A DNA stretch of 64,000 nucleotides from Chiridota heheva (Eukaryota > Echinodermata > Holothuroidea > Apodida > Chiridotidae), in assembly GCA_020152595.1 (NCBI GenBank), contig JAIGNY010001437.1, forward strand, positions 1,962,501 through 2,026,500, written 5' to 3'. This document shows positions 1-13,900 of this stretch, piece after piece; positions within the stretch are counted from its first letter, which is position 1; each line of letters starts with the position of its first letter. The position numbers and the translations under genes are program-made. Below the pieces are notes generated by a model, which did not search any database, was not told the origin of the DNA, and saw only the letters and a list, made by a program, of their open reading frames with translations.

Positions 1-349
1 TTGACATTAGCATTCAGACATTTTAAGGAGGTCTCAGTACTGTAAACCAAGACCTGTTAAGTGGTTTATAACATGGCTGTGGGCATCTTGACTTTAATAT
101 TCCAAGTTTCAAACCAAACCAAACTTCAGAATGAGAATACTTACCCCCTGAGGAGAAAATTAGGCCTAGGGCATTCAATTACTAACTTAGTCTGAATTGA
201 CATAAGCGTTCAGACATTTTAAGGAGGTCTCAGTACTGTATACCAAGACCTGTTAAGTGGTTTATAACATGGTGGGCATCTTGACTTTAATATTCCAAGT
301 TTCAAACCAAACTTTAGAATGAGAATACGTACCCCCTGAAGAGAAAATT
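1..349. repeat. Direct duplication, two ~150-bp copies
   Basis: Bases 1-161 recur with few changes at 197-349, each copy beginning TTGACAT and ending near GAGAAAATTA. The copies differ by small indels (for example an extra AACCA and CTGT in the first). About 35 bp of unrelated sequence lies between them. No coding potential is seen. The first copy may be cut by the window edge. Confidence 0.85.
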
Positions 350-497
350 ACAGTTGGAACCAGCTAAGATTTCCAACTGGTTCACAGTTGGAACCAGCTA
401 AGATTCCCAACTGGTTCCAGCTGGAAGTGTTTTCCATCTGGAAATGGTATTTTCCAGCTGGAAATAATAATTTCCAGCTGGAAATTATGTTTTCCAA
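350..497. repeat. Cluster of palindromic TTCCAGCTGGAA motifs
   Basis: The stretch is built from variants of the self-complementary motif TTTCCAGCTGGAAA (CAGCTG E-box core) and its derivative CCAACTGG, about ten times in 150 bp. A second small cluster lies at 1108-1175. Many motifs pair with each other, so the strand could fold into several alternative hairpins. Confidence 0.7.
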
Positions 498-3400
498 CTG
501 CAAAAAATATTAATGATAAATATGATGGGCAGAGTCACATTTATTGACACCAAGAAATGTTCCTGCAGAAATAGAGACTGCATTAATATATATCTAAATT
601 TATATGATTAGTCTAGTTTCTATTTACTTAATCTTTGAGATTTCATACCTTTAATATTTGATTTAATAATTTATGCTGAATTTTTAATTTTTCCTAATGA
701 AACTAAGAAACTAGAATAATTATAGAGATTTATCATTTTCTAACTCAATATTTAAAATTTGTCTCATTTAGTTGTGACTGATTGGCAAGAGGCAGTTTGG
801 ACAAATGAAAGCCCTTCATAAAGGGTTAATCTTCATACTAATTGATAAGTTCTTTCTTTACTAACTCTGGGCAACTTTGATTTTTTTTTTTTTTTGTGTG
901 GTGGTGTTAGTTTGGGCTCCCTTCTTAGCCTGTAATCTTGTTATGTTATGTTGTGTTGGTTTAACAATGTCACATATTGAAAGACATTTGCTTTTTATGC
1001 GAACATTTTTGCAAAGTCTCTTTGGAAATTTATAATTCCATGGTATGGTAAAAGCATAGTACAATTGAGAACTTCTGTTGCCAACTGGGAAATGTGCCAA
1101 ATTCCAGAGTAAAAAATTTCAGCTGGAACCAGCAGGATAATTCCCAGCTGGATAATTTCCAGCTGGAATTTTCTCCTGGGCCATGTCTCTGAGAGTTTGA
1201 GTGACTTGCTATAGTGCAAATTTTGAAGATCAATCTTTAAAGGTATATGGACAGGTAGATATTTTGCCATAAATATGTTCCTTTTTAAATTCTGAACAAT
1301 TCATCAACCCCAAAAAAATGGCTGGACTTCCACTAATACAAAAAAAAGGCATGTGATGTTAGAATAAGGACACAGTGAGGCCTACAATGCATACCTTTCA
1401 CTGTGTCACATTGACCTAGATTACGTAAAAACATCAGTTTCATTGCATCAGACATCAGAATATATCATAATATCTTTAATCATACATTTGCTAATTATTT
1501 TATGACATTTTCTTGTGATAAAGAAGAAATATGAACTTGAACTCAAGTTCAGTTTCATTATTTCTTTATGATTGGCAAACTCCACTGTTATATCAGGTTG
1601 TAAGTATTACTGTATGGTACACTAACTTTCACATAACATTAGTGTTGTGCTGTTTTACTCTTACATCACGAAGAAAAAAAAAACAGTTAGTAATGAATGG
1701 GCATACCTTTGGAGACCTTAAAAATCAGTCGGATTTTTCACATTTTGAGATCGATTTTGTAAGAAAGTGTTTTTGTGGTGAGTGTTTTTGAAAGGCATTT
1801 GTATCAATTTATGCAAAGTGGTTGTTACATGTCCATATACAGTACCTTTAAAAAGTTAATCATGTGACCCTTTTTGAACATTTCTCCTCAAGCTACACAA
1901 TGCTATAGATTTGTTTTTTACCATTGAGTGTTGACCATTTAACATGTTGTTTACAGGCCCTTTTATTCCCAACTGCTGTTTTTGGCTATTTTGGGCAGTT
2001 TAGTAAAATAACACTTTAATGTCACTCTGCACAGTAAATATACTGTAAATATTGAGTGGATAAATTGTTTACAGAAGCAATTGATCAATAAATAATAAGT
2101 GGCTGGTATATAAAATGTGTTTTCATAGCAAGGAGGAAAGTGGGATATCTGCATGATTTTAAGCATGTATGTACATGATATGAAGGGTTCTTGGTGCTAT
2201 TGCAATGTCTGTAAACTAGGATATATATATACTGTACATGTAGACTTAAAGTTATAGGCTACACCGGGGCTGCATTCTATGTAATTCAAAACAACCATGA
2301 ATGCACAATATCTTTTTTTCACTTTTTGCTTTTACTTCCTTTCAAAGTCATGCATTTATTTTGCTTAAAGGGCACTAGACTGAAAAGTGAGGGCGTATTT
2401 TAAAGGGGTCTCCCCAACATCAAATGCTTATTTAGCACGATACGGTATAGCAATTTTGTGGTTAATATGAATATTCAGTGATCTTTGCCCTCATGTCATC
2501 TGTGTGCTATAGAGGCATGAAGTTTATCGATCTTTTGTGACTAATATATCTGTGAAATTTGCAAAAATGAGCATTTCGGTCTAGCACTCCTTTAAAAATT
2601 TTTTTTGTGTGTATCTTTATTAGAGTTACAGACTATTGTACATGTTGATCATATCATGGAAAATAACCAAATTGGGGAAATGGAACATAAAACTATTTAC
2701 TATTATTGTTCATTTTCAAGGGCCAGACTAAGATTACTAATTTCTGGTCCTTTATCTTCTTTCAGATAGTATACCACATGTTTATAGCTATTAAGTGTGT
2801 GTTCTATTTACTCATGTTTCAAACAATTATTTTTTCTTTTTTAATTCTATTGTATCTATGATTTATGTATATATTGTTGTAAACTAATTTGAAGATGAAA
2901 AATCAATCAATCAATCAAAACAATCAATCAAAACAAGGTTCATGAACTACTGTATAAATATAAGTAGATTGTTGAGTAGAAACTACAAAAAGGTGCACTG
3001 TTAAACATACAAAATAGGTTTATAACCTTTTCTAGTCTAATCCTGCTAAAATGAAAGTTTGAAGTGCAGTTTCCTTCCTTGTCACCAGTGCACATATTTG
3101 TGGATCAGATTAAATTTGACCAAAATCAGTAGTTGATGGTAATAACTTGAGTTGTCAGTCCCGGTTGTCTGCATCAGAAACTATCTGTTTCTTCTCTTTT
3201 CAAGTCAAGTACAGTATCTTACATTGAGTCCTTGTGTGTGTGATAGCACTTAAACTGCATAAAAATGATAATCTCCAAAGAATAAAGAAATAAATGTCAC
3301 TGAATTATGAATGAAAAAGTTACTGATTCATAAATTAAAAAGTTGTAAGTTTATTCATACTAGTTGAGATCGATGGTAAATGTGTAATTTTATCTGGAAG

Positions 3401-4917
3401 GCAATTCCATGGTTTTTTGTGACTATTAATATGTTGTCAAATATTAATGGAATTATCATTCAAGAATAAAGAAAACCTTTAAAATATCCCTATTTTAGTA
3501 AGATACCTTTTTGATAACTTGACTTATGGCTTAGGCCTAATCTTCGAAATACATATTTTTCAACAATCTGAGCCCCATAATGTTTGACACTGATTCAAAA
3601 TTCTGAAATCCCTCAATTATTTGAGGTTTGTAGTAATGATACCAGCTGTTCACTAAGGACATAAATTTGTTTTTGTTTTTGTGTGTGTGTCAGGATGTAA
3701 AATGAAATCTTTTTACCCTTATACACCCACCCTAGGATCCATCCCTCATGGTCTCAATTCCTGGTCTCACCTCTGCTTTCAGGAAACTAATCTAGTTCTT
3801 AAAAGATGAAGAAAATCATTTAATTAAGTATTTTTACAAACAGCCAGGGACATAGTGAGGAGGTTTCCATTGAGGGGAGTGAGGGAAGGGGGGGGTGTGT
3901 GAAAGCTTTTATTTGCCAACAGGCATGTTCAATTTGCAGACGACTACAAAGTTGGGGAAACAGCACCCCCACGCCCCCCCCCCTCTCCTTTAGTTATCCC
4001 TCTGGCTGGGGCATAGCAAGGTTTTCAATGGCAGTGCAAGCTTTTAGTTGCCGACAGGCATGTTCAATTTTCCAGAGACCACAAATGGGGTGTGGCACAC
4101 ATACCCTCCCCCCTTTGGCTACACCTCTGCAAACAGCCACTCTTAATCTTAGTTCTCCTTTTAAGCTAAGACCCCCCTTGTTGCATTGTGCAGTCAAACT
4201 TAACTTTTGGGTAGGAGTCAAGCACCCACTTCAGATGTTTTGTAGAGACCTCTAGTAGCCAAGAGATACCTCCCTAACATCAAGAATGTTTGTAAAACCC
4301 CACTTGAAATTATTTAAGTTTGTGTACTAAGTGCCAGCAAATGTATTTGATCTTTTGCAGTTTAGTGCTGAAAAAACAAATCAAGTATTTGCAGAGCAAT
4401 TGTACATCTTATAGGGATACCTCTCATGGTTAACTTGAGATTTGTTAGTGAATGGCAGTCTGTCAGCTGAATTAAAATATTTGAAAGGGAAAAATGCAGT
4501 TGGACTGTTTTGCTGGATGATGGGTCACCTCTTGGACCTAGGGATGAGCACTTTTCTAGTTTCACCAGGGGTACATGATTATCGTGCTAATTTCCATAGT
4601 TTGATACTGTTTTTCTTTGAAATGGGGAAATTATGCTCAATGGAAGGAGGAGAAATTATGCTGGAGATAAAGGATCCATTGGTGTGGAGAGGGAGGGGGG
4701 GGGTGGTAGGGTATTAGACCATGCTGTCCATTGCTTGTATAGGCCTATGTGTTTGTTTGCCCTTACAGTATTCCTTACTTTATATTTCATGCACACATTT
4801 TGTTATGAGTTTGTTTGATATTATTTTTATTTTTTTACAAAAGTGCAGTAGAACTGTTTTACATTGAGAAGTTTATTGATTGATGTACTGTAGCACCTGC
4901 TATACTCTTTTTTACAG
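498..4917. other. AT-rich region upstream of BTBD16-like gene; no gene seen
   Basis: No exon with a supported frame and splice sites was recognised. Minor content: an (ATCA)n-type tail at about 2900-2935, which looks like the 3' end of an old non-LTR retroelement, and a degenerate duplication of about 140 bp at 3898-4135 in which an AAGCTTTTA(G/T)TTGCC(A/G)ACAGGCATG block occurs twice. The promoter or 5' UTR exon of the downstream gene may lie here but could not be located. Confidence 0.5.
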
Positions 4918-4984
4918 AGCACTACAGGATGCACCATACACTGCCTTAATGGGTGTTGTAGTTGACGGTAGACAGCCCTCACAG
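4918..4984 (+). CDS. BTBD16: BTBD16-like exon 1 (first recognised; start uncertain)
   Basis: Acceptor CTTTTTTACAG ends at 4917 and donor CAG|GTGAGT follows 4984. The frame that joins in phase 0 to the next exon reads through the whole exon, with one ATG at 4949. The acceptor implies an upstream exon, either 5' UTR or more coding sequence. The Kozak context of the ATG is weak (T at -3, G at +4). Confidence 0.6.
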
Positions 4985-7900
4985 GTGAGTTTGATAGTTT
5001 TGTGCTATACAGCTGTATAGTATTTGATACATTTTTATATATATTTTTTATGATATTGGTTTCTTTGTGTACCTGTATCTATTCTGAAAAAATAAAAATT
5101 GATGAATAATTTCATCTTGTCAAGCTGGAGACATGGTCAAAAATTATTGATAAACTAGGGATGTCTCTTCAGTAATTAATATGTTAAAACACTTCAAATA
5201 TTGATAGAAAATGCATTATGAATAGTAATAAAAAGTGGGTTAAGACTCAGACAATCAAAAGTAACAAGTATGAAATATGTCAACAGATAAATGCAAAATG
5301 GCATAAGAATTAAGAACATGGTTGAAAAACAGAGTAGAAAGTTTAAGGCATAAAACATCATCAAAAAAAATCAAAATCCAAACATAACTGGCAAAATAAA
5401 GCAATATTGGCAGGAAAACCGACAATTTTATGATCAGAAACTTCCTGAGAGAGAATTGCTTGTTTTAGGGACCTTTTAAATGTACAATTAACTGATAAAC
5501 TTTTTTTAAATTTTATTCAATACTATTCCATGATGTAATTCCTCTTAAGGCAAATGAACTTGTGTAATATTCAGTATGACAGAAAGTCATCTTGATGTGG
5601 TTGTGGTTAGCTTGACATGTGTAATGTGAATGGACATCTTCAATTTTTGTAAATTTATATTTAGGGAGGGGGGGGGGTGAGACATTGTCAGAAATAGCAG
5701 CAGAGCCAACAACACTATTGAAATAAGAATGGGAAAGTGGAACACAAAAATACAACAATGATAATTTATATTTCATTCAAAGCATCTTACAAAGATAATG
5801 TAATTAATTTCACATGCTCCTGAACACAGCACTCTACATCACCCAGATACCGCATTAGAAATCAAGTCGGAGGAACTAACAGGTGGAGGCTGCCAGAATC
5901 CCTGGGTGGGGATCTACTGGGGACAGCACAGGCAGTGAAAGCATTGAATGAGCCCTACAACGAAAGCATGATCAATATCATGACAGGTGAGTTGTGTCCA
6001 AGCTGGGTTGGGCAGTGGGGTAATGCTTGGTATTTACCCCTCCTACATTATATCCAGAATGCTTTTGCCTCAGTTCTCAAAACAAAATTTGAATGAGTGA
6101 AATTTGTCTGATTGACAAATATTGTTTGTCCTGTATGAGGCACAGTTGGCCTTTTCTGTCCCCCAAAAACATCTGGTGCTGCCACTAAGATTGAATAAAA
6201 TACCTGTTGGAAACAAGAATACTGTACATGTACATATAGATTAATGGATGTAATTAATGAAAATCTTAGCTGTCAAAAGTTAAGCTTCATGATCATCAAT
6301 ATCTTGCACTATAAAAATGTCACCTCTGATCTTTTTAGTAATATGTTTTGTTAATCATTATTTTAATGATTTGCAAGATAACTGGTCATTTTGGGATTTT
6401 TTTTTTTTTTTTTTTTTGGGGAAGGGGGAGTGATGGAAATGGGGATTTTCCTCCTCTTGTTTCTGTATATTTACACAATCTTGCCCTTGAATATGGTCTG
6501 ACAACCAATTGTTCTTTTTCTTCCTTTAAAGCTGATAATCCCGCTACCTCACTAAATCAGGATCCAGGGGACCCCTACCACTTTCCTGCTGTTTCACCGA
6601 GCAGAAGACCATTCACTACTCAAGAAAAATCAACGCAACACCTATCCAATCAGAGATACCCAATTTCCAAGGTTCCAGAAACAGCACCTGCACGAGTGAG
6701 TGAGCCAGCTCCTCTCCCAAAATATGAACCCTCATCAGCAAGACCCCCATCACCTGCAGATATTTTCCATTATCACTCTGCACCTACGCACAGTTTACTT
6801 GGCCCAGGTAAGCAATGCATTTGTTATCTCAATGGTCAGACATTGCGTACAATTAGGTTACTTCATTCAGGGGCGTAGGAATGGTAACCTCTCAGAGGTG
6901 TTTACTAGTTACATGCAGAAAAATTGCACTGGTAAATTAAGTTTCCAATGGAATTTTCTTTAATTTTTGGAAAATCTCTTTCAATTTGAGGAAGATCTTT
7001 ATTTTGAGGAAAATCAATTGAAGTTTTGAAAAATTCTTTTTAGTGTTGAGGAAATCATGCCAAAATTTTAATAATTTTACCAAACTTTTATTCAATTTTA
7101 CCAATTTTTTTTAAATTTTATTTAAAATTTTACTTCCCACCTGGGCAGGTGAAATCCTCTCAGAGGGGGCATTCTGCCCCCAACTTTTTACACCTCTGAC
7201 GAGTCAATATCTTGTCACAATGAAAAGATATTGACTAAGTTTGAAAGAATTTGTTTTTAAATGTCTGGTATAGAGCATCTTTTTCAGAAGTGCTGTTACA
7301 TGCAGCTCAGTTACTCAGTGCTCAGTTTCTTTCAAATTGTTACACATTATTTTTACAATTAAATTGTTTATTAAAAATTTCTTCAGATGGTACATCAGAA
7401 TTATGAATTCACACAATATTCAAGTAATAGATTCACACAATATTCAAGTAATAGATTCACACAATATTCAAGTAATAGATTCACACAATATTCAAGTAAT
7501 AGATTCACACAATATTCAAGTAATAGATTCACACAATATTCAAGTAATAGATTCACACAATATTCAAGTAATAGATTCACACAATATTCAAGTAATAGAT
7601 TCACACAATATTCAAGTAATAGATTCACACAATATTCAAGTAATAGATTCACAATATTCAATTCACACAATATTCAAGTAATAGATTCACACAATATTCA
7701 AGTAATAGATTCACACAATATTCAAGTAATAGATTCACACAATATTCAAGTAATAGATTCACACAATATTCAAGTAATAGATTCACACAATATTCAAGTA
7801 ATAGATTCACACAATATTCAAGTAATAGATTCACAATACAATATTCAAGTAATAGATTCACACAATATTCAAGTAATAGATTCACACAATATTCAAGTAA

Positions 7901-10900
7901 TAGATTCACACAATATTCAAGTAATAGATTCACACAATATTCAAGTAATAGATTCACACAATATTCAAGTAATAGATTCACACAATATTCAAGTAATAGA
8001 TTCACACAATAATACATAACATGCAAAAAGTACATTGGTGCTTGTTGGTTATATCACTTTTATTACTGACATGGATGTGTTATTTTGCTAGACAACTGTG
8101 AATATCGGTTTCACCTGTCTCTATTGCAAATGAACCAAAGTAATTCATACTCTGTTCTCTTCTCCTAATCACAGACATCTTATTAACCTGTCTTGGCACA
8201 AGCTGGGAACTACACAGGCCATACATCAGTAAATCTTCAGTGCTTACAGAAATTCTACGCAAAGCAGAAACCAAACCACACCAACAATTATATTACCGAG
8301 ACCCTAACTCGGCCACTGTCGATAAATATATCAGTCAGAGTGACCACTACAGCAAGGAATACAGGGATCTGAGCCGGAAGCTAAGCGTAAAACAAAATGC
8401 AGATGACCTTCAGGACCAAAAGAGTGAAAGGAGAGGGATCGACCATCCATCACATCTGGTGGAAGCAAGAACAGCAAATATGACAAAGCTCAAATTAAAA
8501 GTTCGGGATTCTTTAGTGACAAAAGAGGGTATGTATATTATAGGAGGAGGGCAGATTTTGAAGTAAAAGGGGAGGGGGAAACAATTGGAAAATTTTCAAA
8601 ATCCCTGACTAGTGTTTGATTTTTTTTTTTTTTTTTTTTTGATGAATATTGAAACACAAAAGTTAAAACATGATTAATATAAGCACTGTATTTTCTTCAC
8701 ATAAATTTGGTAAACACATCAAATTTTTGTTTCATTTTTACACAGTAAACACTGCCAAAGCTAGTATACTATTGTATTGGAAAAATTCAAAAGATAACAA
8801 AATTTCAAAAAAGTCTAGTTAAATTTGACAACATATTGACTAAGTGTTTGATTTGTTATGCTTATACTATCATGAATATTTATGTTTATATTGTACATGT
8901 CTTTAAAAGTTTGTCATCAAATCAATAGACATTACACAACTTGCATTTTGTTCATTTTGAAAGGTATCAAGAACTAACCTGTACATGTACTGTGAAATAC
9001 TGGTATAAAGAAGTAACCTTTACATAAACTGTGAAATACTGCAGACAGAAAGAAATAATGGAACATTGTGTCAAAGATAAGGGAATACAGGAATACATGT
9101 TTGAGTCAAACATGATGCAGAATTATTCTCCTTTTTTATGCATTATTTATTTCTCTTATTCTAGCTTTTGCTGTTACCCTTGGCAACCTTTACCATGACG
9201 ATGTTGATCCTAAGAGCTGTGATGTAGTTGGCGTTCTTGCCTCAGCCAATGTGCTTGGATTTAAGGATTTGATTAAAAGGTAAGAACGATTTGAACAGCA
9301 TTTTCAAATATCATTTCCACAGAAATAACTTTTCTAGAAGGAAAATGTCAAGCATTTAGACCGAGTACTGATTGCCATCAGTTGTATGGCCATGGTACCA
9401 GAAGCTGATCCAGATGCTTTCAAAGGTGTACATGTTTTTCTTGTTTGGTTTTATGAAAGGGGAAGTACAAATTTGAAAGGGAAAACCTGTATTCTTTATA
9501 TTAGCATATATACTATATTATTACTCAGTACCACCAACAAGGGGGGTTAAGGGGGTGCTTAATGGAACCTTATGTCAAAAATACCCGGGGTCATAGGGGG
9601 CCTGGGTCATTGGGGCCCAAACAAATTGTGTAAAAAGGAGTAAAATATCTAACATACTGTGTATTCATTTTTTGCGTATCAAAGGGACCTGTATGTTCAA
9701 GATACTATGACTAATTGAAATCTGTTTGTGGGATGTGGATGTGGGCAGGGGTGGGACAAAAGTTGGACAGCAAAGGGGATACCTCCAATATAGAGGAGGG
9801 GGAAGCCTCCAAGATAAGGTAACTAAAACCTGAAGTCATCCTAATTTTCTTATTTGTGTGATTATGAATCAAGGTCCTAGATATCAAACCTAAAACTTGA
9901 TATAGCAAAGGCATCACAATAATGAGGGAACAGGTTTGCACAATACTGAAAACTTTCTTGAGGGTGATTTTAAAGTAAAAGATTTCTTACATTGAAGTTG
10001 TAACCATCATTCGTTTCTCATTTCAGATGTACTGAGGTCATGACAATGAACATCAAAGCAAGCACAGTGTGCAAGTACCATCATGCAGCACTGAAAGTAA
10101 GTGATGTTTATCTTTATCATACTAGAGAAACATGGTGAGTCTACTACCCTTTGTTTGCTAGGTTTAAGTACTAATTGACCTTAAATCAGGGAAATATCAT
10201 TTGATAATTTGAGAGGGGACACATCATTTAAGAGGAAAATTGAGATAGAAGATAGCTCAAAATAAACCATTCAATAAATTGATGAAAAATGTAAAATCAA
10301 ATGTTCTTGGATATCAAGATGCCGAATTGGTACTGGTAAGGGGGAGGGTTATTGCAATTCAACATTTTTTTTATTTTAAAAGATATGAAATGTGACAGTG
10401 AATTTGATGCTTTTTTAATCATCTACAGCGGGAACCAGTATGCCAATGATTTCTGGGGGAGGGGTCCCACTTTTAAGACATGAACATTGTCTCTCTTTAG
10501 GTAGAGGTTGGACCTCCTCCTTCCTCACACTCTTTGGGCATACCCCTAGTGTGAAACTAAATGAAAATATATATATAACATGGGGAATATCAAGACTGCC
10601 TTTTCTGGAGGTGTTTAGGCCCCTGACTATGGGCCTGGATGAAAGTGACACAATGTTTCAATAAAAAAAAGAACTTGCAGATTGTGAAGCTTTAAACTCA
10701 ATTGAGAGCTGATATCAGGCATTTCTACACATATTTGGGTTCAAACTTATAGTAGATTAGTAAATCAAGGAACCAAAGCATTTTACTCTTCAAAGATATC
10801 TCTTCAAAATTTTGGTGATGTTCCTACTAAAACTATGTTAAAACTATTTAACTACAAAATGCAACCTGTTCTCCACTTTGGCTCTGAAATGAGGAAGCTA

Positions 10901-13900
10901 GTGAGATAGAATATTGTATGTTTTGTAAAAATGTTTTGAAGCTGCCTATTAGCGTGAGAAATTGTGTAGTGAGGGGAGAATTAGGGCGCCACCTTCTTTT
11001 TGTAAATAGAGCCTTGTCTGTTTTAGAATATTGGTTGAGACTTCTTCGTTTGCCTGGCGATCGTTTATGTTCTCTAGCTTAACAGGAGCAGTTTACTTGG
11101 CGATCGTTTATGTTCTCTAGCAATACCAGGAGCAGTTTACCTGGTGATCATTTATGTTCTCTAGCTCACCAGGAGCAGGTTACTTAGCGATCATTTATGT
11201 TCTCTAGCTTACCAGTAGCAGTTTACCTGGTGATCATTTATGTTCTCTAACTTACCAGGAGCAATTTACTTGGCGATCATTTATGTTCTGTAGCTTACCA
11301 GGAGCAGTTTACCTGGCGATCAGTTATAATCTCTAGCTTACCAGGAGCAGTTTACCTGGCGATCACTTATGTTCTCTAGCTTACCAGGAGCAGTTTACCT
11401 GGCGATCAGTTATATTCTCTAGCTTACCAGGAGCAGTTTACCTGGCGATCATTTATGTTCTCTAGCTTACCAGGAGCAGTTTACCTGGCGATCGTTTATG
11501 TTCTCTAGCTTACTTGGAGTAGTTTACCTGGCAATCACTTATGTTCTCTAGCTTACCAGGAGCAGTTTACCTGGTGATCATTTATGTTCTCTAGCTTACC
11601 AGGCGCAGTTTACCTGGTGATCATTTATGTTCTCAAGCTTACCAGGAGCAGTTTACCTGGCGATCATTTATGTTCTCTAGCCTAGCTTTCCTATTGTTGA
11701 AAATAGGCTCCAAATCGGCCTCAATCAGCTGCAAGTCTGGAGCAACAATAACGGTTTTAAATTCTCCAAAGACAAGAAGGTCTGCATGCACTTTTGTCAT
11801 TTCAACAACCTCCACCCCAACCTGAACTTTGTGCTCAATGGCAATCGCATCCCTGAAGTTGAACTTACAAAGTTCATGGGTCTAACTCTAGACCCCAAGC
11901 TCACCTACAAGCAACACATCACCAACCCTAAACTAAAATGCAACAGCTCCCTCAACATCCTCCGACTCCTCTCCAACACCACTTGGGGTGCGAACCGCTA
12001 TGCTCTCCTCAAAATTTTCAGGCTCACCATTCGTGCCAAGCTTGACTACGGCAATATTGTCTACTGTGTCACTCACAACTCATACCTCAACCACATCAAC
12101 ACCATCCAAAATGAAGCCCTCAGGCTTTGTCTGGGTGCCTACAGGACTTCTCCAATCACCAGCCTTCATGTTGAAGCCAACGAGCCCCCTTTCTACTTAG
12201 ATGTAGAAAGCTTAGCCTCTCCTATGCTGTTAGAGTTCAACACCCAGAACCCTGTTTTCAACCTCATTAGGTACCCCAATTTCTACACCCTCTTTGATAG
12301 GACTAAAACTTATCCCTTCTCTTCAGCTTACGCATTAAATCAGATCTCTTCCATCTCGGCATCAATCCCGCTACTCTCGGCACCTTCTCCTGGCCCTTTT
12401 TTCCTCCTTGGGCCACCCCCTCCCTTCTGTCCACCTGGGCCTCTCCACTCATTACAAAACTCAAACCCACCCTTACCTCTTTATCAATCTCCACAACCAA
12501 ATCAAAGACCAACCCTTAAATTACACCTCCATCTATACTGATGGCTCCAAGGAAGGCAACAAGACAACTGCTGCTGCCTTCATTCAACACATCACCCTCA
12601 GTAGCAGACTTTCTGACTACTCATCCATCTTTTCAGCCAAGGCTAAGGCCATTCTCCTCGCCCTCAACTTGATTGAGTACTCTCCGCTCAGCCACTTTGC
12701 CATTTTCTCCGACTTAAAGGCTGTTCTTACTTCAGTTTACCTGGCGATCATTTATTTTCTCTATCTTACCAGGAGCAGTTTACTTGGTAATCATTTATGT
12801 TCTCTAGCTTACCAAGAGCAACTTTCTTTAGAAGAGAGAGGTTTTGTTTGTTGGACCTTTAAAGTTTATTGTTTCCTGTGGGTTTTGGGGAAGCATGGTT
12901 GAACCAGGGGATTGGGAGCTAAAAAGCTTCTACAATACCTTTTGAGCAAACACTTAAAGACATTTATGTTCAAAATTGGACTGGGGAAATAAAATCAAGA
13001 AGGAGATTGGTAGCGTATCGCACCTTTAAAGCTGATTTCATTTGTGAAAAATATTCAAGTTGCATCTCAGTTTGTGAATATAAGCAAAGTATTTGTAAAT
13101 TTCTTTTTCTAGTCTTGATTTAAGAGTTGATACTGGGCGATGGAATAATACCCCATTTAAGGAAAGAATTTGTGTGCTTTAGGTTTTGTCCAAGATGATT
13201 TTCATGAATAATGAAGGCCTCTCTGAGCAATTCCTGCAAATCTAAAAGAGCGAACTTTTCCAACAAACTTTCTAATCATATTCTTTTTCTCTTCACAGTA
13301 TAGAGAAGGACCATTGGTGAACAGCTGTGAAAGATGGTTGGAGATGAACATGGTCCCAAATGTAAGTTTGCTTTCTGTCACTCTTTGGAGATTCACAAAC
13401 CCGATGCAGTAGAGCACGGGTTCTGAATTAGTTTTTTCCAAGGCCATGATTTCACAACAGCCTCAGCTGCAGGCCAATCGCATGGCAAAACCAGCATGAC
13501 AAACCAAATCCCTCAAAACAATCCCTGAATACAATTAAGCTGAGAGCGTGCATGTGATAAGAAGGATGTACGCCAGATGTCAGTGGTTTTCAATATCCGC
13601 CTTCCTTTGACAAGTCCAGTGGCGTCGCCAGAGATTTTAATTTGGGGGGCACAGCAGTTCAGAGGAGGAAAATGGGGGCAACTATAAAAGTGGCAGTTAT
13701 TGTGGCACTCGAAGCGTGCATGTAACGGCATGGGTCCAGGGCCCACTTAAGGGCTCTGGTGGGGTCCAGGGGCGAAGCCCTGGTAGGGGTCCAGGGGGCG
13801 AAGCGAAGCTCTGCAGGTTTCTTGTTTTTCATGCCCCAAAATGGCTTAAAATCAAACACAGAAATTTTAAAATTAGATTGAAGACAGGAAGAAAATTTTG

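Noticed and set aside
7387-8035. Repeat proteins VIDSHNIQ (plus) and NLLLEYCV (minus)
   Set aside because: Both come from the 24-bp array inside an intron whose flanking exons join in phase without it.
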